Source: GCA-002050365 sp964237235
GTDB taxonomy: Bacteria; Acidobacteriota; Blastocatellia; Pyrinomonadales; Pyrinomonadaceae
Direction: 5' to 3'
NCBI GenBank assembly: GCA_964237235.1
Contig: CAXSGY010000024.1
Location: forward strand, 14,553-78,552
Length of the DNA: 64,000 nt
Both the position numbers and the translations under genes were made by a program. Below, piece by piece: positions 1 through 8,854 of this stretch. The notes beneath the pieces were generated by a model. That model was not told the DNA's origin. It saw only the letters and a program-made list of their open reading frames with translations, and ran no database searches. The first letter of the stretch is position 1, and each line of letters opens with the position of its first letter.

Positions 1-20
1 AAAACTTGTTACTGACAAAA

Positions 21-884
21 TTATTTGTTTCTCTTTTCGTCAACGCCCTCGGTGCCGCTTTGATTTCTCTGAAAAACTCCGCCGCGCCCGCGCGAAAATC
101 GGACAAACGGCGCGGCATTAGCCAATACCTGGTCCGCCGTCAACGGTTCGTCAAACGCTTCGCTGACCGTCGTCGCCGGAAAGCCGGTGAGAGCGACGAC
201 ATCAATGCCGCCCTGCACGGTATTTTCTTCACCGTTATAAACGCCCTGCGCGATAGCCGGCAGACTGCCGCGCGAATTGAGCGTAATCCATCCCTTTTCG
301 CCGCGAATACGTCTTAATTCGGACGCGTGCCGCGCCTCGACCGAATGAAAACGCAGAGCGGTTGTTAAAACGAAATCATCCGCCATAACGTTTCCGGCTT
401 GTCCTTTGTAAGCGCGCACTCCGTTGTCCTCGAAGGTTTGTCCGAGACCGATAAACGTATTAAAGTTCGTAAAAACATCCGGCAGCACGCCGCGAGCCGT
501 AAAATCGAACATCGGTTTGGGAATCGCGTTGCTGCCCAAAACCGTCAGCAAAGTTTCGCGGTGTCCGACTTCATTAAGCAGAATTCGCACAAAAACCTGG
601 CGTAAATCGTTCGAGATTAACCCCGGAGTATTCAAGCCGGTGCTGTAAAATTCCGTCTCCAGATATTCGGCGAGCAAGGCAAGATTCAGCGCGGCGATAA
701 TCTGCGCGGGCAACGTTTGGTTGAGCGGCGTTCGGGCATTAGTCGGAGTAAATAAATCAGAACCGATTTGTCGCGCAGCGGCGGCGCGACTATTGAGATA
801 ATGACTATCTTTGAACGCTTCGGGATGTTCGCTTAAATTTTGGACTAGTTCATCATTGACGTTATCAAATATTGTTTCACTCAT
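21..884 (-). CDS. Ferritin-like domain protein (cytoplasmic paralogue)
   Basis: 287 aa. It belongs to the ferritin-like family with a four-helix di-iron-type fold. The metal-ligand pattern is visible: a Glu-rich helix (LAEYLETEFY, about residues 71-80), NEVGHRETL (about 104), a third helix with TFEDNGV, and SVEARHASELR (about 182), giving repeated E and ExxH groups. There is no signal peptide, so it is probably cytoplasmic. It lies 16 bp downstream of a second ferritin-like gene and is probably co-transcribed with it. The C-terminus is basic and low-complexity. Bacterial members are often stress- or desiccation-related, but the substrate and iron role are inferred. Confidence 0.85.
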   Translation of the reverse strand: MSETIFDNVNDELVQNLSEHPEAFKDSHYLNSRAAAARQIGSDLFTPTNARTPLNQTLPAQIIAALNLALLAEYLETEFYSTGLNTPGLISNDLRQVFVRILLNEVGHRETLLTVLGSNAIPKPMFDFTARGVLPDVFTNFNTFIGLGQTFEDNGVRAYKGQAGNVMADDFVLTTALRFHSVEARHASELRRIRGEKGWITLNSRGSLPAIAQGVYNGEENTVQGGIDVVALTGFPATTVSEAFDEPLTADQVLANAAPFVRFSRGRGGVFQRNQSGTEGVDEKRNK

Positions 885-900
885 TTTATTATTTCTCCTG

Positions 901-1635
901 TTAGGCGAGAATTACTCTCGGTAATCCGCTGGCATTGACTGTGACACCGCTCGGCAGAAACGGGCTGGCTAAACCGAGGACGGTTAATGGATCGAGCGCG
1001 AAATCTTCCGGGTGCGTCGAGAAGAAACCGTTGCGCGGAATTCGCAGGTCACGAATCGCCGCTGCGTGACGGGCTTCGACCGAAACGATTTTACCCGCCA
1101 GCAACAAATAATCCGGACTGACAATCGCCTGTCCCGCTCCGTTGTAGGCGGAAACGCCCGTATCTTCCAAATTCTGCGATGTCGTCAGCACACTGTCGCG
1201 GCTGTTAAAGTCAACAATGGAAAAGTTAAATGTTAAATCGGGTATCACCATTGTCGGCGCGGCGGCAGTTATCGCCGCCTTGAAAAATTGCCGGTGAATG
1301 CTTTCGTGGTCACGTAAATCAGTCAGTATCTGACGTTCCTCAGCCGTCGAGCCGGTGAAAAAACTATTAGATACGACCCGCGCGTAAAATTGGGCTTCCA
1401 GTTGCTCCAATAGATAAGCGAAATTTAGAATGCCGACATCGCCCGTCCCGAGATTAATCGTTTGGGTTGTTTGTTTCGAGAGCGGGTTGGCAAAAGTCGT
1501 CTGCCTCGATACTTGACCGAGAGCGAGAGCCGCGATGCCCAAACCGCCTATTTTAAGAAATTTGCGGCGATCTTCAAGATGAGTCGTCGCAATAGTGACT
1601 TCATCAGTTTGATTTATTTTTTCATTGTCTGACAT
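901..1635 (-). CDS. Ferritin-like domain protein with Tat-like signal
   Basis: 244 aa. The N-terminus has a twin-arginine motif (DRRKFLKIGG, residues 22-31) followed by a hydrophobic stretch (about 31-42), suggesting Tat export of a folded, possibly metal-loaded protein. The mature part repeats the ferritin-like signature: LEQLEAQFYARV, RDHESIHRQFF, LEDTGVSAYN and SVEARHAAAIRDL. It is paralogous to the downstream gene and forms a two-gene operon with it. An exported and a cytoplasmic copy side by side suggest a division of compartments, but this is inference. Confidence 0.85.
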   Translation of the reverse strand: MSDNEKINQTDEVTIATTHLEDRRKFLKIGGLGIAALALGQVSRQTTFANPLSKQTTQTINLGTGDVGILNFAYLLEQLEAQFYARVVSNSFFTGSTAEERQILTDLRDHESIHRQFFKAAITAAAPTMVIPDLTFNFSIVDFNSRDSVLTTSQNLEDTGVSAYNGAGQAIVSPDYLLLAGKIVSVEARHAAAIRDLRIPRNGFFSTHPEDFALDPLTVLGLASPFLPSGVTVNASGLPRVILA

Positions 1636-2031
1636 ATTTCTCTCCCTAGTTTCTGGCTGTCATTACAGACTTCCAGCTTTAAAAAGACCAAAATCAATCT
1701 TCTTTATCTAGAAATCCACTTGTTCTGAAAATTTACACCTTAGGACGGATGTAACACGAATTTTAATTTAGTAACACTACATATCATACTTTCGTTCGTA
1801 TTCGGCTCGCAGATTCAAAATTAAAGTTAATATTTTTTTCTATCAAGATTTTAAGTGAAATAATTTCATTATTTTGCACAGATAGAATTCTCTCCGGCTC
1901 GACTTTTCAATTTCCCATTGAAGTAATTATGAATGATGTTCAAACTCAATCTGTCCTCTGCCATACATAGCACTTAACAATCTTTATTTCTTTTGAAATA
2001 AAAAGAACAATCATTCTGACTGCTCTATCTT
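1636..2031. other. Gene-free gap upstream of ferritin pair
   Basis: AT-rich stretch of about 400 bp between the Tat-ferritin start and the transposase debris. No ORF with recognisable coding character and no strong hairpin was seen. It probably holds the promoter of the ferritin operon close to 1640-1700. Confidence 0.5.
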
Positions 2032-2076
2032 TTATTTAGATTTCGGGCTGACGGGAAAAGAAAAATTTCCGTCCGA

Positions 2077-2262
2077 ATGAGAGTTCGGCAAGAGGGCGGA
2101 CGCTCGAAGATTGAGCTTGCCCGAAAGCTGTTCGAGCAGGCGCGAGCCGACGGCATAAAGCCCGTGGAGGTGTTGTTTGACAGTCGGTATAGCTCGAATA
2201 AACTGTTGAATCTGCTTAGACGGTTCGGTTGGCATTATATCGGCAGAGCGAAGATTAATCGC
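2077..2262 (+). mobile_element. Transposase remnant (DDE superfamily)
   Basis: About 62 codons on the plus strand resemble the catalytic-core region of DDE transposases of the IS4/IS701-like type. A helix (ELARKLFEQA) is followed by VLFDSRYSS, where the Asp is typical of the second catalytic position, and then by LLRRFGWHYIGRAKINR. Similarity stops abruptly near 2262, where the antisense strand becomes a different gene. No complete element or terminal inverted repeats are visible, so this is a relic. Confidence 0.6.
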
Positions 2263-2415
2263 GCCCCGGTCTTCCGCCGTCTCGACTATAAATTCGCCCG
2301 GGTCTTGTCGCATCGCGGCTTCGTCTTCCGGGAACATTATTTTATTCGCCGTGAGCGCGCTGAAAAGAACCGTTGTGCCAAACATTCCGCCGATTGTGCC
2401 AAGTGCGAACCGCAC
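2263..2415 (-). pseudogene. Truncated small membrane protein gene
   Basis: The first roughly 51 codons look like a genuine protein start: GTG start at 2415, a hydrophobic segment (GTIGGMFGTTVLFSALTA), then an acidic soluble part (FPEDEAAMRQ and EFIVETAEDRG). At about 2263 the frame runs into sequence that is the antisense of the transposase remnant, continuing open to 2032 by chance. The gene has therefore lost its 3' part by insertion or deletion. The family is not recognised. It sits just downstream of the pyruvate oxidase-like gene and could have been the last gene of that operon. Confidence 0.45.
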
Positions 2416-2463
2416 GATTAAATTTTCGTTTTTTATTTTTCTTAGCCTCTCAAAATTTTGTCG

Positions 2464-4221
2464 TTATGAAAACAATTCGTTCAATTTATTGCGGAAGATC
2501 GTCGAAGCGATTTTGCCTTTATCAGATTGACCTCTGGCTAATGCTTCGGCGAAATTTTTCGCCTGCCATGCTTCGATTTTTGAAGGCATCGGCGGCTCAT
2601 TCGGGTCCACGACGATTTCGACGAGCGCGGGTTTATCCGATGCCAAAGCCTTTTCTAACGCCGGTCGAATGTCTTCGGGTTTTTCGACCGTGATGCCGAG
2701 TCCGCCGCATGCTTCGGCGTATCGGGCGAAGTTGATTTCCTGCAATTCACAACCGTATTCGGGATTGCCGAGGAAAACGATTTGCTCCCATTTAATTTGC
2801 CCGAGCGTGTTATTTTTGATGACGACGACCGTGATCGGCAAATTGTATTTGACCGCCGTCACAAATTCGCCCATCAGCATCGTAAAACCGCCGTCGCCGA
2901 CAAAGGCAATACTTTGCCGTTCGGGAAAAGCGATTTGCGCGGCAATCGCATACGGCAGCCCGCACGCCATCGTCGCTAAAGTGCCGGAACACGACCATTT
3001 TTGAGTGCCGCGCACCTTAAATTGTCTCGCCGCCCAAATCGTATTCGTGCCGGAATCGCCGGAAAAAATCGCGTCATCGCTTGCCAAATCAGACAATTCC
3101 CACGCGGCGCGTTGCGGTTTAATCGGCACATCGTCGCGCATCGCGCGGGTTTCCATCAATTTCCACCAATCCTGCATTTCAGATTGCGCGCTTTCTAAAA
3201 AACTCTGATCCTCGTGCAGTTCGATAAATTGATTGAGGGCGGCAAGAGTGGCGCGCGCATCGCCGACGAGTCCGACTTCGACCGGATAACGCAAGCCGAT
3301 TCTATCCGCTTGATCGTCAATCTGCACGCCCTTCGCCCGGTCGGGTTTCGGCAAAAATTCGAGATACGGAAAGCTCGTTCCGACGAGAAAAATCGCGTCG
3401 CAATTTTCCGCCGCGTTCTGCGCCGGAGTCGTTCCCAATAATCCGAGTCCGCCCAAAGAAAGCGGATGTTCGTCTGGGATGACGGCTTTCCCAAGGAGAG
3501 CTTTGATAATCGGCGCGCTGAGTTTTTCGGCGATTTTAATTAACTCCGCACCGGCATTCAGCGCGCCTGCGCCCGCCAGAATAATCGGCTTTTGCGCCGC
3601 GTTTAAAATCGCGGCAGCCTGGCGCAGCTCCGATTCCTGCGGCAGAGATACAGGTTTTGACCAGGTTCTTCCGGTCATCTCCGATTTTTGATTGTGCAGA
3701 GAGATTTTTCCGTCCGGTTCGACCTCCTGATAATCGTTCGGAAAAGTGATGTGCGCGACCGAGCGATGATTAAGGGCGTGGCGGCAAGCCTCGTTCGTCA
3801 GCATTTGAATTTGATTCGGATTGATGACTTCCTGATTGTAAACCGCGACATCTTCAAACAGGCGCACGAGATTTACTTCCTGCTGAAAACGGCTGCCGCG
3901 TAAATCCGACGCGGCTTGCCCGGTAATCGCCAAAACCGGCGCGCCGTCCATTTTTGCGTCGTATAAACCGTTTAATAAATGAATTCCGCCGGGACCCGAA
4001 GTCGCCAGACAACACCCCAAACGTCCCGTATATTTCGCGTAGGCGCAAGCCATAAACGCGGCGGCTTCTTCGTGACGCACCTGCACGAAACGAATCTTTT
4101 CCTGCCTTGTCCGCAAAGCTTCCATCACGCCGTTGATGCCGTCGCCCGGAAGTCCGAAAACCACTTCAACGCCCCATTCGATAATTCCTTCGACGAATAA
4201 ATCGGCGGCTGTCTTTGCCAT
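2464..4221 (-). CDS. TPP-dependent pyruvate oxidase-like enzyme
   Basis: 585 aa, the full length of the acetolactate synthase/pyruvate oxidase family. The N-terminal TPP-binding domain has FGLPGDGING (about 22-31) and the catalytic Glu context VRHEEAAAF (about 48-56). A central domain has the LAGAGAL-type FAD/nucleotide fold. The C-terminal TPP domain carries the GDG motif in FVGDGGFTML followed by IKNN. The sequence most resembles PoxB/YdaP-type enzymes that oxidise or decarboxylate pyruvate to acetate plus CO2. No regulatory subunit gene is adjacent, which argues against a biosynthetic acetolactate synthase. Substrate is inferred. Confidence 0.85.
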   Translation of the reverse strand: MAKTAADLFVEGIIEWGVEVVFGLPGDGINGVMEALRTRQEKIRFVQVRHEEAAAFMACAYAKYTGRLGCCLATSGPGGIHLLNGLYDAKMDGAPVLAITGQAASDLRGSRFQQEVNLVRLFEDVAVYNQEVINPNQIQMLTNEACRHALNHRSVAHITFPNDYQEVEPDGKISLHNQKSEMTGRTWSKPVSLPQESELRQAAAILNAAQKPIILAGAGALNAGAELIKIAEKLSAPIIKALLGKAVIPDEHPLSLGGLGLLGTTPAQNAAENCDAIFLVGTSFPYLEFLPKPDRAKGVQIDDQADRIGLRYPVEVGLVGDARATLAALNQFIELHEDQSFLESAQSEMQDWWKLMETRAMRDDVPIKPQRAAWELSDLASDDAIFSGDSGTNTIWAARQFKVRGTQKWSCSGTLATMACGLPYAIAAQIAFPERQSIAFVGDGGFTMLMGEFVTAVKYNLPITVVVIKNNTLGQIKWEQIVFLGNPEYGCELQEINFARYAEACGGLGITVEKPEDIRPALEKALASDKPALVEIVVDPNEPPMPSKIEAWQAKNFAEALARGQSDKGKIASTIFRNKLNELFS

Positions 4222-4381
4222 TTAATTTTTCCTCGTTCTCTTTGATTTTGTTTTTTTTATTCTAATCGGGCAGTTCGTCAATGCTCGTCGGTTCAACTCG
4301 GTTTCGCACGTTCATCTGATGCGGCAATTTTCCGTTGATGTTGGGCAGAAGCTTGTTTAAACCGAACTTCTGCCGTTTTCC

Positions 4382-5479
4382 TTAAGCTTCTGACGGCATT
4401 GTTCCGGCGATGTCAATGACGTAACGATAGCGGACTTCTTCGTTTTTCATTCGCTGATGCGCGTCGTTAATGTCTTCCATTCGAATGATTTCGACCTCCG
4501 GCGTAATGTTGTGTTCGCCGCAGAAATCAAGCAGTTCCTGCGTTTCGGGAACGCCGCCGACCAGGGAGCCGGCAAGATTGCGACGGTGAAAAGCGATTTC
4601 CATATTGTTGGTTTCCGCCTTGAACGGCAGCAGCAAACCGACGACCGCCATCGTGCCGTCGCGTTTCAAAAGTTTGACATACGGATTCGGATCGAACGGA
4701 TACGGAATCGTGTTGAGCAGAAAATCGTATTTCAATTCGAGCGCGTCCATTGCGGCGGTATCGGTGGATAAAACAAAATCCTTTGCGCCTAGTTCGAGCG
4801 CGTCTTTCGACTTTTCTTCGTCCGTGCTGAAAATCGTCACTTCCGCGCCGAGCGCGACAGCGAGTTTGACACCGATATGTCCGAGTCCGCCGAGACCGAT
4901 CACGCCGATTTTCTGCCCCGCGCCGACTTTCCAGTGCTTGAGCGGCGAATACGTCGTCAAACCCGCACAGAGAAGTGGCGCGACGGCTTTGAGGTCGAGA
5001 TTTTCAGGAATCGTATAAACGAAATGTTCGTCCACAACGATTTTGTTCGAGTATCCGCCGAAAGTGTTTGTGCCGTCCGGTTTGAACGGTCCGTTGTAAG
5101 TGTTGGTCGCGCCGACCGGACCTTCGCAGTATTGCTCTAAACCTTCTTTGCAGTTTTCGCACTCGCGACACGAATCAACTAAAGTTCCGATGGCGACCGT
5201 TTCGCCGACTTTAAATTTTGAAACTTCATTTCCAACCGCCGTCACGCGCCCGACGATTTCGTGACCGGGTATGCACGGATAAATCGTGTTGCCCCAATCG
5301 TTGCTCGCCTGATGCAAATCCGAATGGCACACGCCGCAGTATAAAATATCAACCGCGACATCTTTCGCCCCGGGCGCGCGCCGCTCGATTTCCATCGCCC
5401 CGAGATTGGTAAATGAATGATTATTGCCGTAGGCGATTGCTTTCACGCCCGTTTCCTTTTCCGCTGCTACTTTTGCCAT
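4382..5479 (-). CDS. Zinc NAD(P)-dependent alcohol dehydrogenase
   Basis: 365 aa medium-chain dehydrogenase of the cinnamyl-alcohol/YahK type. Catalytic zinc ligands are visible as CGVCHSDLH (about 49-57) and GHEIVGRV (about 72-79). The structural zinc cluster is SCRECENCKEGLEQYC (about 103-118). The Rossmann motif is GLGGLGHIG (about 195-203). It should interconvert aldehydes and alcohols with NADP(H). It lies between the pyruvate oxidase-like gene and the GlcG-like gene on the same strand, consistent with a redox or fermentative gene group, though the spacing of about 160 bp to the oxidase may hold a separate promoter. Confidence 0.9.
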   Translation of the reverse strand: MAKVAAEKETGVKAIAYGNNHSFTNLGAMEIERRAPGAKDVAVDILYCGVCHSDLHQASNDWGNTIYPCIPGHEIVGRVTAVGNEVSKFKVGETVAIGTLVDSCRECENCKEGLEQYCEGPVGATNTYNGPFKPDGTNTFGGYSNKIVVDEHFVYTIPENLDLKAVAPLLCAGLTTYSPLKHWKVGAGQKIGVIGLGGLGHIGVKLAVALGAEVTIFSTDEEKSKDALELGAKDFVLSTDTAAMDALELKYDFLLNTIPYPFDPNPYVKLLKRDGTMAVVGLLLPFKAETNNMEIAFHRRNLAGSLVGGVPETQELLDFCGEHNITPEVEIIRMEDINDAHQRMKNEEVRYRYVIDIAGTMPSEA

Positions 5480-5509
5480 AATTTTCTCCCAATTGTTCGT
5501 TAAGATTTT

Positions 5510-5959
5510 TTATTCGTTGTCTTCAAAAGCCGCGACACCCGCTTCGGCGACTTTAATGTCCTGGTCAACCGTGCCGCCGGAAACGCCGATTGCGCCGACG
5601 ATTCTCGTTCCTCTTTGCAGCGGAATGCCGCCGCCGAAAATGATGATTTTCAAATGATTGCTCGCGTGAATGCCGAACAGCGGCTCGCCCGACTGCGCCA
5701 TTTTGCCCAAGTCTTCGGTCGTCATATCGAACGCCCGCGCCGTGTAAGCCTTGTTCATCGAAATATCGATGCTGCCCTGCCACGCGCCGTCCATCCGGGC
5801 GAACGCGACGAGATTGCCGCCTTCGTCAATGACCGTGACGTTCTGCATCACGCCGATTTCTTGGGCTTTGTTAATCGCCGCCGTGACAACCTTCAACGCT
5901 TCGTCGAATGTAATTCCGCTCGCCGCCGGAACGGGTTTGTCTTTTCCAAAAAGTGCCAT
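5510..5959 (-). CDS. GlcG/HbpS-family heme-binding-like protein
   Basis: 149 aa. The fold signature of the GlcG/HbpS/DUF336 family is clear: an N-terminal helix (TFDEALKVVTAAINKAQEIG), then VIDEGGNLVAFARMDGAW (about 64-81), TARAFDMTTEDLG, and a glycine-rich C-terminal part (GGGIPLQ and GAIGVSGGTVDQD). Members occur beside dehydrogenases and oxidases and some bind heme or cobalamin. It lies 30 bp upstream of the alcohol dehydrogenase on the same strand and is probably co-transcribed with it. No signal peptide. The exact ligand cannot be told from sequence. Confidence 0.85.
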   Translation of the reverse strand: MALFGKDKPVPAASGITFDEALKVVTAAINKAQEIGVMQNVTVIDEGGNLVAFARMDGAWQGSIDISMNKAYTARAFDMTTEDLGKMAQSGEPLFGIHASNHLKIIIFGGGIPLQRGTRIVGAIGVSGGTVDQDIKVAEAGVAAFEDNE

Positions 5960-6062
5960 TTTAGTTGTTCTCCAAAAATTTTAAATGTAAATTTCGCTCG
6001 CCGAAATTATTCGGCAAGTCGTTTTGATTTTTCCCCTTTTCCAGACTTCTCAACCTTCCTTT

Positions 6063-7688
6063 TCAGCCTTCAACTTTATCGCGGCGCGACCAGTGATTCG
6101 CGCTCGCTTCGCATTCGGCTAATTCAAACGTCGTAGCATAGGGCGTAAAACTGACTTCTTTGTTCACGGCGTAAAGAGCCTGACGCGAGCATAAAAAGAG
6201 TGCCGAAGCATCTTCGTAAACGAACTTATCGAGCGCATTGGCGAACTGCGCCTGTTTTAACTGATTGGTCTGCGCGACGAATTGTTTGTATAAGTCGTCG
6301 AATTCCGGCGTTTCGCCGCCTCGCCGCAGCGCGCCGTATTTGCCTAAAACGTGGTAATGCAATTCGAGCGGCGGCGCGTCCGCGATTTGCCCGCTCCAGC
6401 CGTAAAGCAAAATGTCCCAATCCAAATCGCCTTTTCGAGTCGCCAGATTTCGTAAATCGTGGAGTTTTTCCGCGCTCGACAAAATTTGAACATCAACCGC
6501 GATTTGCAGATTTTCGCGCAAATCTTCGGCGACGATTTGACCGAGCGTTTCAAATTCGTTCGGCACCGCGAGCCGCAGCGCGCGCCCGTTCTCCCAACCC
6601 GTTTCGGCTAAAAGCCCGGCGGCTTTTTCCGCGTCGAATGCATAAATTGCCGGTCGCGTTAGAAGGCTATACGTCCAGCGCGGTGTCAATGCGCCAGCCG
6701 GTTCGCCATAGCCTTTTAAGGCATCGGCGACCAGTTTTTCGCGGTCAATCGCCAGATTAATCGCCTGCCGCAGACGAACGTCGTTCAGCAAATTATCGTC
6801 GCCGTCGCAGTTGAAAATACCAAAAATATTACGCAGCGCGTCGGCGTAAACCAATTGAGCAAATTCCGAATTTTTGACGCGCTCGGCATCTTCCGGCGCG
6901 ATGTTTGTGACAATATCAACTTCGCCTTCGCCCGTGCAGACGAGTTCGATTGCGTTTCGTTGTTCGATGTCGTTTAAGAAAACGACTTTTTCCAATCGCG
7001 CGCCGCGTTTTGAGTTCCAGTAATTCGGATTCGCTTCTAAAACGACTTCCGAAGTGCGGTCTTCCGTTTGAAACCAGACGCAGTGAAACGGCACTTCGCT
7101 CGTGACGGCGATTTCCGTATCAATCGTTGAATGTCCGCTCGTTAAAACAAAAGCTCCCGTGGCAAACTGCCCCGCCTCGTCAATCGCTCACCAATGACCG
7201 TCGCCGCTGCCGTTGCGTTTATATCCAAAGCCGACGGTTTCCCAAAAGCGTGCGTTCATCAGGTGCATCGCGCGAAATTTCCCGACCGCCAAACCGTCCG
7301 GTTCGGGAAAAAACATCCGCACGGTGAAATCGTCCACGATTTCCATTCTTGTTCCGGCGGGATGATTAAACTGCGTTCCGGGCGGGTGCGGAGATTTCCA
7401 TTTCATCATCTCCTTAAAACTTCGCAGAACGCTTTTTGAATCGAGCTTTTCGCCGTTCTGGAAAACCTCATCGTCGCGGATTTCGATTTCCAAAGTGTAA
7501 TCGTCAATCCAGCGAAAAGTCTTCATCGCCGCCGGAGTAATCAAACCTTTTTCATCGGTGCGAATCATTTCTTCGACCGTGTTGTAGGTAATGTAAAGCC
7601 AGTTGAGCGGGCTGCGGTCAACGACGCGAATTTCTCCTTTCGGATTGTGCGGTTTGATTTTCGATACTATATTTTCTATTAAACTCAT
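6063..7688 (-). pseudogene. Family-5 extracellular solute-binding protein, broken by in-frame TGA
   Basis: Two open segments in the same frame (7688-7188 and the part down to 6063) together encode one SBP_bac_5 (peptide/nickel ABC-type) protein of about 541 codons. The N-terminal part has the DYTLEIEIRDDEVFQNGEKL region and the C-terminal part has ANPNYWNSKRGARLEKVVF and VRLRQAINLAIDREKLVADAL. They are separated by a single TGA at 7188-7190, after GDGHW and before AIDEAGQFATGAFVLTSG, and homology continues on both sides. There is no signal peptide at the start, unusual for a periplasmic binding protein, and no permease or ATPase genes adjoin. A sequencing error is possible; otherwise it is a nonsense mutation. 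Confidence 0.75.
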
Positions 7689-7718
7689 ATTTCCCTTCCC
7701 GTAAATTTTCCTATCGAT

Positions 7719-7907
7719 TTATTCGTCGGCTGATTTCCCGTCCGATTCCTGCAAAGTGCCTTTGGTATCGTCGCCGAAATCGGGAATTTGGTTGTAACCG
7801 GCAAGCCGCACAGCCGGGTCTTCGACCGCTTCGAGTGGTTCCTGGTCAACCAATTCGCCTTCTGATAAATCCTGTTCGCTCGGTTGTTTTTCATTTTCGT
7901 TCGCCAT
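7719..7907 (-). CDS. Small acidic hypothetical protein
   Basis: 62 aa, rich in Glu, Asp and Gln, hydrophilic, with no membrane segment. The start is supported by a good ribosome-binding site (GGGAG, about 8 nt upstream of the ATG). It is tightly packed between the alpha/beta hydrolase gene and the solute-binding protein gene on the same strand. The family is not recognised. An overlapping ORF in another frame (7685-7894) is Lys/Arg/Asn-rich and lacks a ribosome site, so it is taken as a shadow. Confidence 0.6.
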   Translation of the reverse strand: MANENEKQPSEQDLSEGELVDQEPLEAVEDPAVRLAGYNQIPDFGDDTKGTLQESDGKSADE

Positions 7908-7918
7908 AATTTCTCCCG

Positions 7919-8836
7919 TCAGGCGTTTTCGCCCCGCGCCTGTTGTTTTGATTTGCTTAAATCCAAAACCGCTTTCACGACCGCTTCGGGCTGCTCGCGC
8001 GTCAAAAAATGACCGATGCCGCTCAGTGGGCGGCGTTCGTAAAAGCTCGTAAAATAATGCTCCTGATTTTCGCTCGATGCGGCAAGGCTCGCGCCGTCGC
8101 GTTCGCCGTGCAGCACGATTGTCGGAACCGCAATTTTCGGTTTTCCCAGAAGTTTCGGCTCGAAATCCTTATAACGCGAGTCGCCCGCCGCGTTTTTATA
8201 ACGAACGCGATACGAATGAATGACGATTGATTGAAAATCAGGATTGTTCCACGACTGCGCCGTTTTTTGAAATTCTTCTTCCGTAAAATTCCAGTCCGGC
8301 GACCAGACGCGCCACATATCCCGGCATAATTCATCGCGTCGCACAGCGAGTGTTTCCGGTCCCTGCGGAGTGTTGAAATGCCACTGATACCAGTAAGCGC
8401 GAATCTGCGGAATCGGCATCGGTTTGTCGGCAGCATCGGGCAGAGCCGATTCGTAGCCGACCGACGCGGCGACCATTCCGTCGAGCCTTTCAGGATAAAG
8501 AATGCCGAGCGTATAAGCCGCAATCGCACCCCAGTCGTGTCCGACGAACGTGAATTTTTCCAACCCAAGCGCGTCAGCAAACTCGATAATATCCTGCGCG
8601 TAAGCCACTCCTTCGCCGCTTCGCATCGTATCTTTGTCGAGGAAGCGAGTTCCTCCGTAGCCGCGCGTGTAAACGGCAAACGTGCGAAACCCGTTTGCCG
8701 ACAATTGTTCGGTAACAGCGTTCCAAGTCTGCCCGCCGTCCGGAAATCCGTGCATCAAAATCACGGGCGCACCGTTTTCCGCGCCATTTTCTTCGTAAGC
8801 CATTTCGAGCAGCGATGTTTTTATTTTTTTCAGCAT
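7919..8836 (-). CDS. Alpha/beta hydrolase, epoxide hydrolase-like
   Basis: 305 aa. The alpha/beta-hydrolase core shows the oxyanion motif HGFPDGGQTW (29-38) and an Asp nucleophile elbow VGHDWGA (98-104). That elbow is typical of epoxide hydrolases and haloalkane dehalogenases rather than Ser esterases. A C-terminal GHFLT supplies the catalytic His, and the stretch PTIVLHGERDG lies where the acid residue region is expected. No signal peptide. The stop is 11 nt upstream of the next small gene, so the two are probably co-transcribed. Substrate is unknown. Confidence 0.85.
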   Translation of the reverse strand: MLKKIKTSLLEMAYEENGAENGAPVILMHGFPDGGQTWNAVTEQLSANGFRTFAVYTRGYGGTRFLDKDTMRSGEGVAYAQDIIEFADALGLEKFTFVGHDWGAIAAYTLGILYPERLDGMVAASVGYESALPDAADKPMPIPQIRAYWYQWHFNTPQGPETLAVRRDELCRDMWRVWSPDWNFTEEEFQKTAQSWNNPDFQSIVIHSYRVRYKNAAGDSRYKDFEPKLLGKPKIAVPTIVLHGERDGASLAASSENQEHYFTSFYERRPLSGIGHFLTREQPEAVVKAVLDLSKSKQQARGENA

Positions 8837-8854
8837 TTTAATTTCTCAATCATT

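Noticed and set aside
7685..7894. 69-aa ORF on the minus strand
   Set aside because: Overlaps the acidic 62-aa gene in another frame, has no ribosome site and an Arg/Lys/Asn-biased composition typical of shadow frames.
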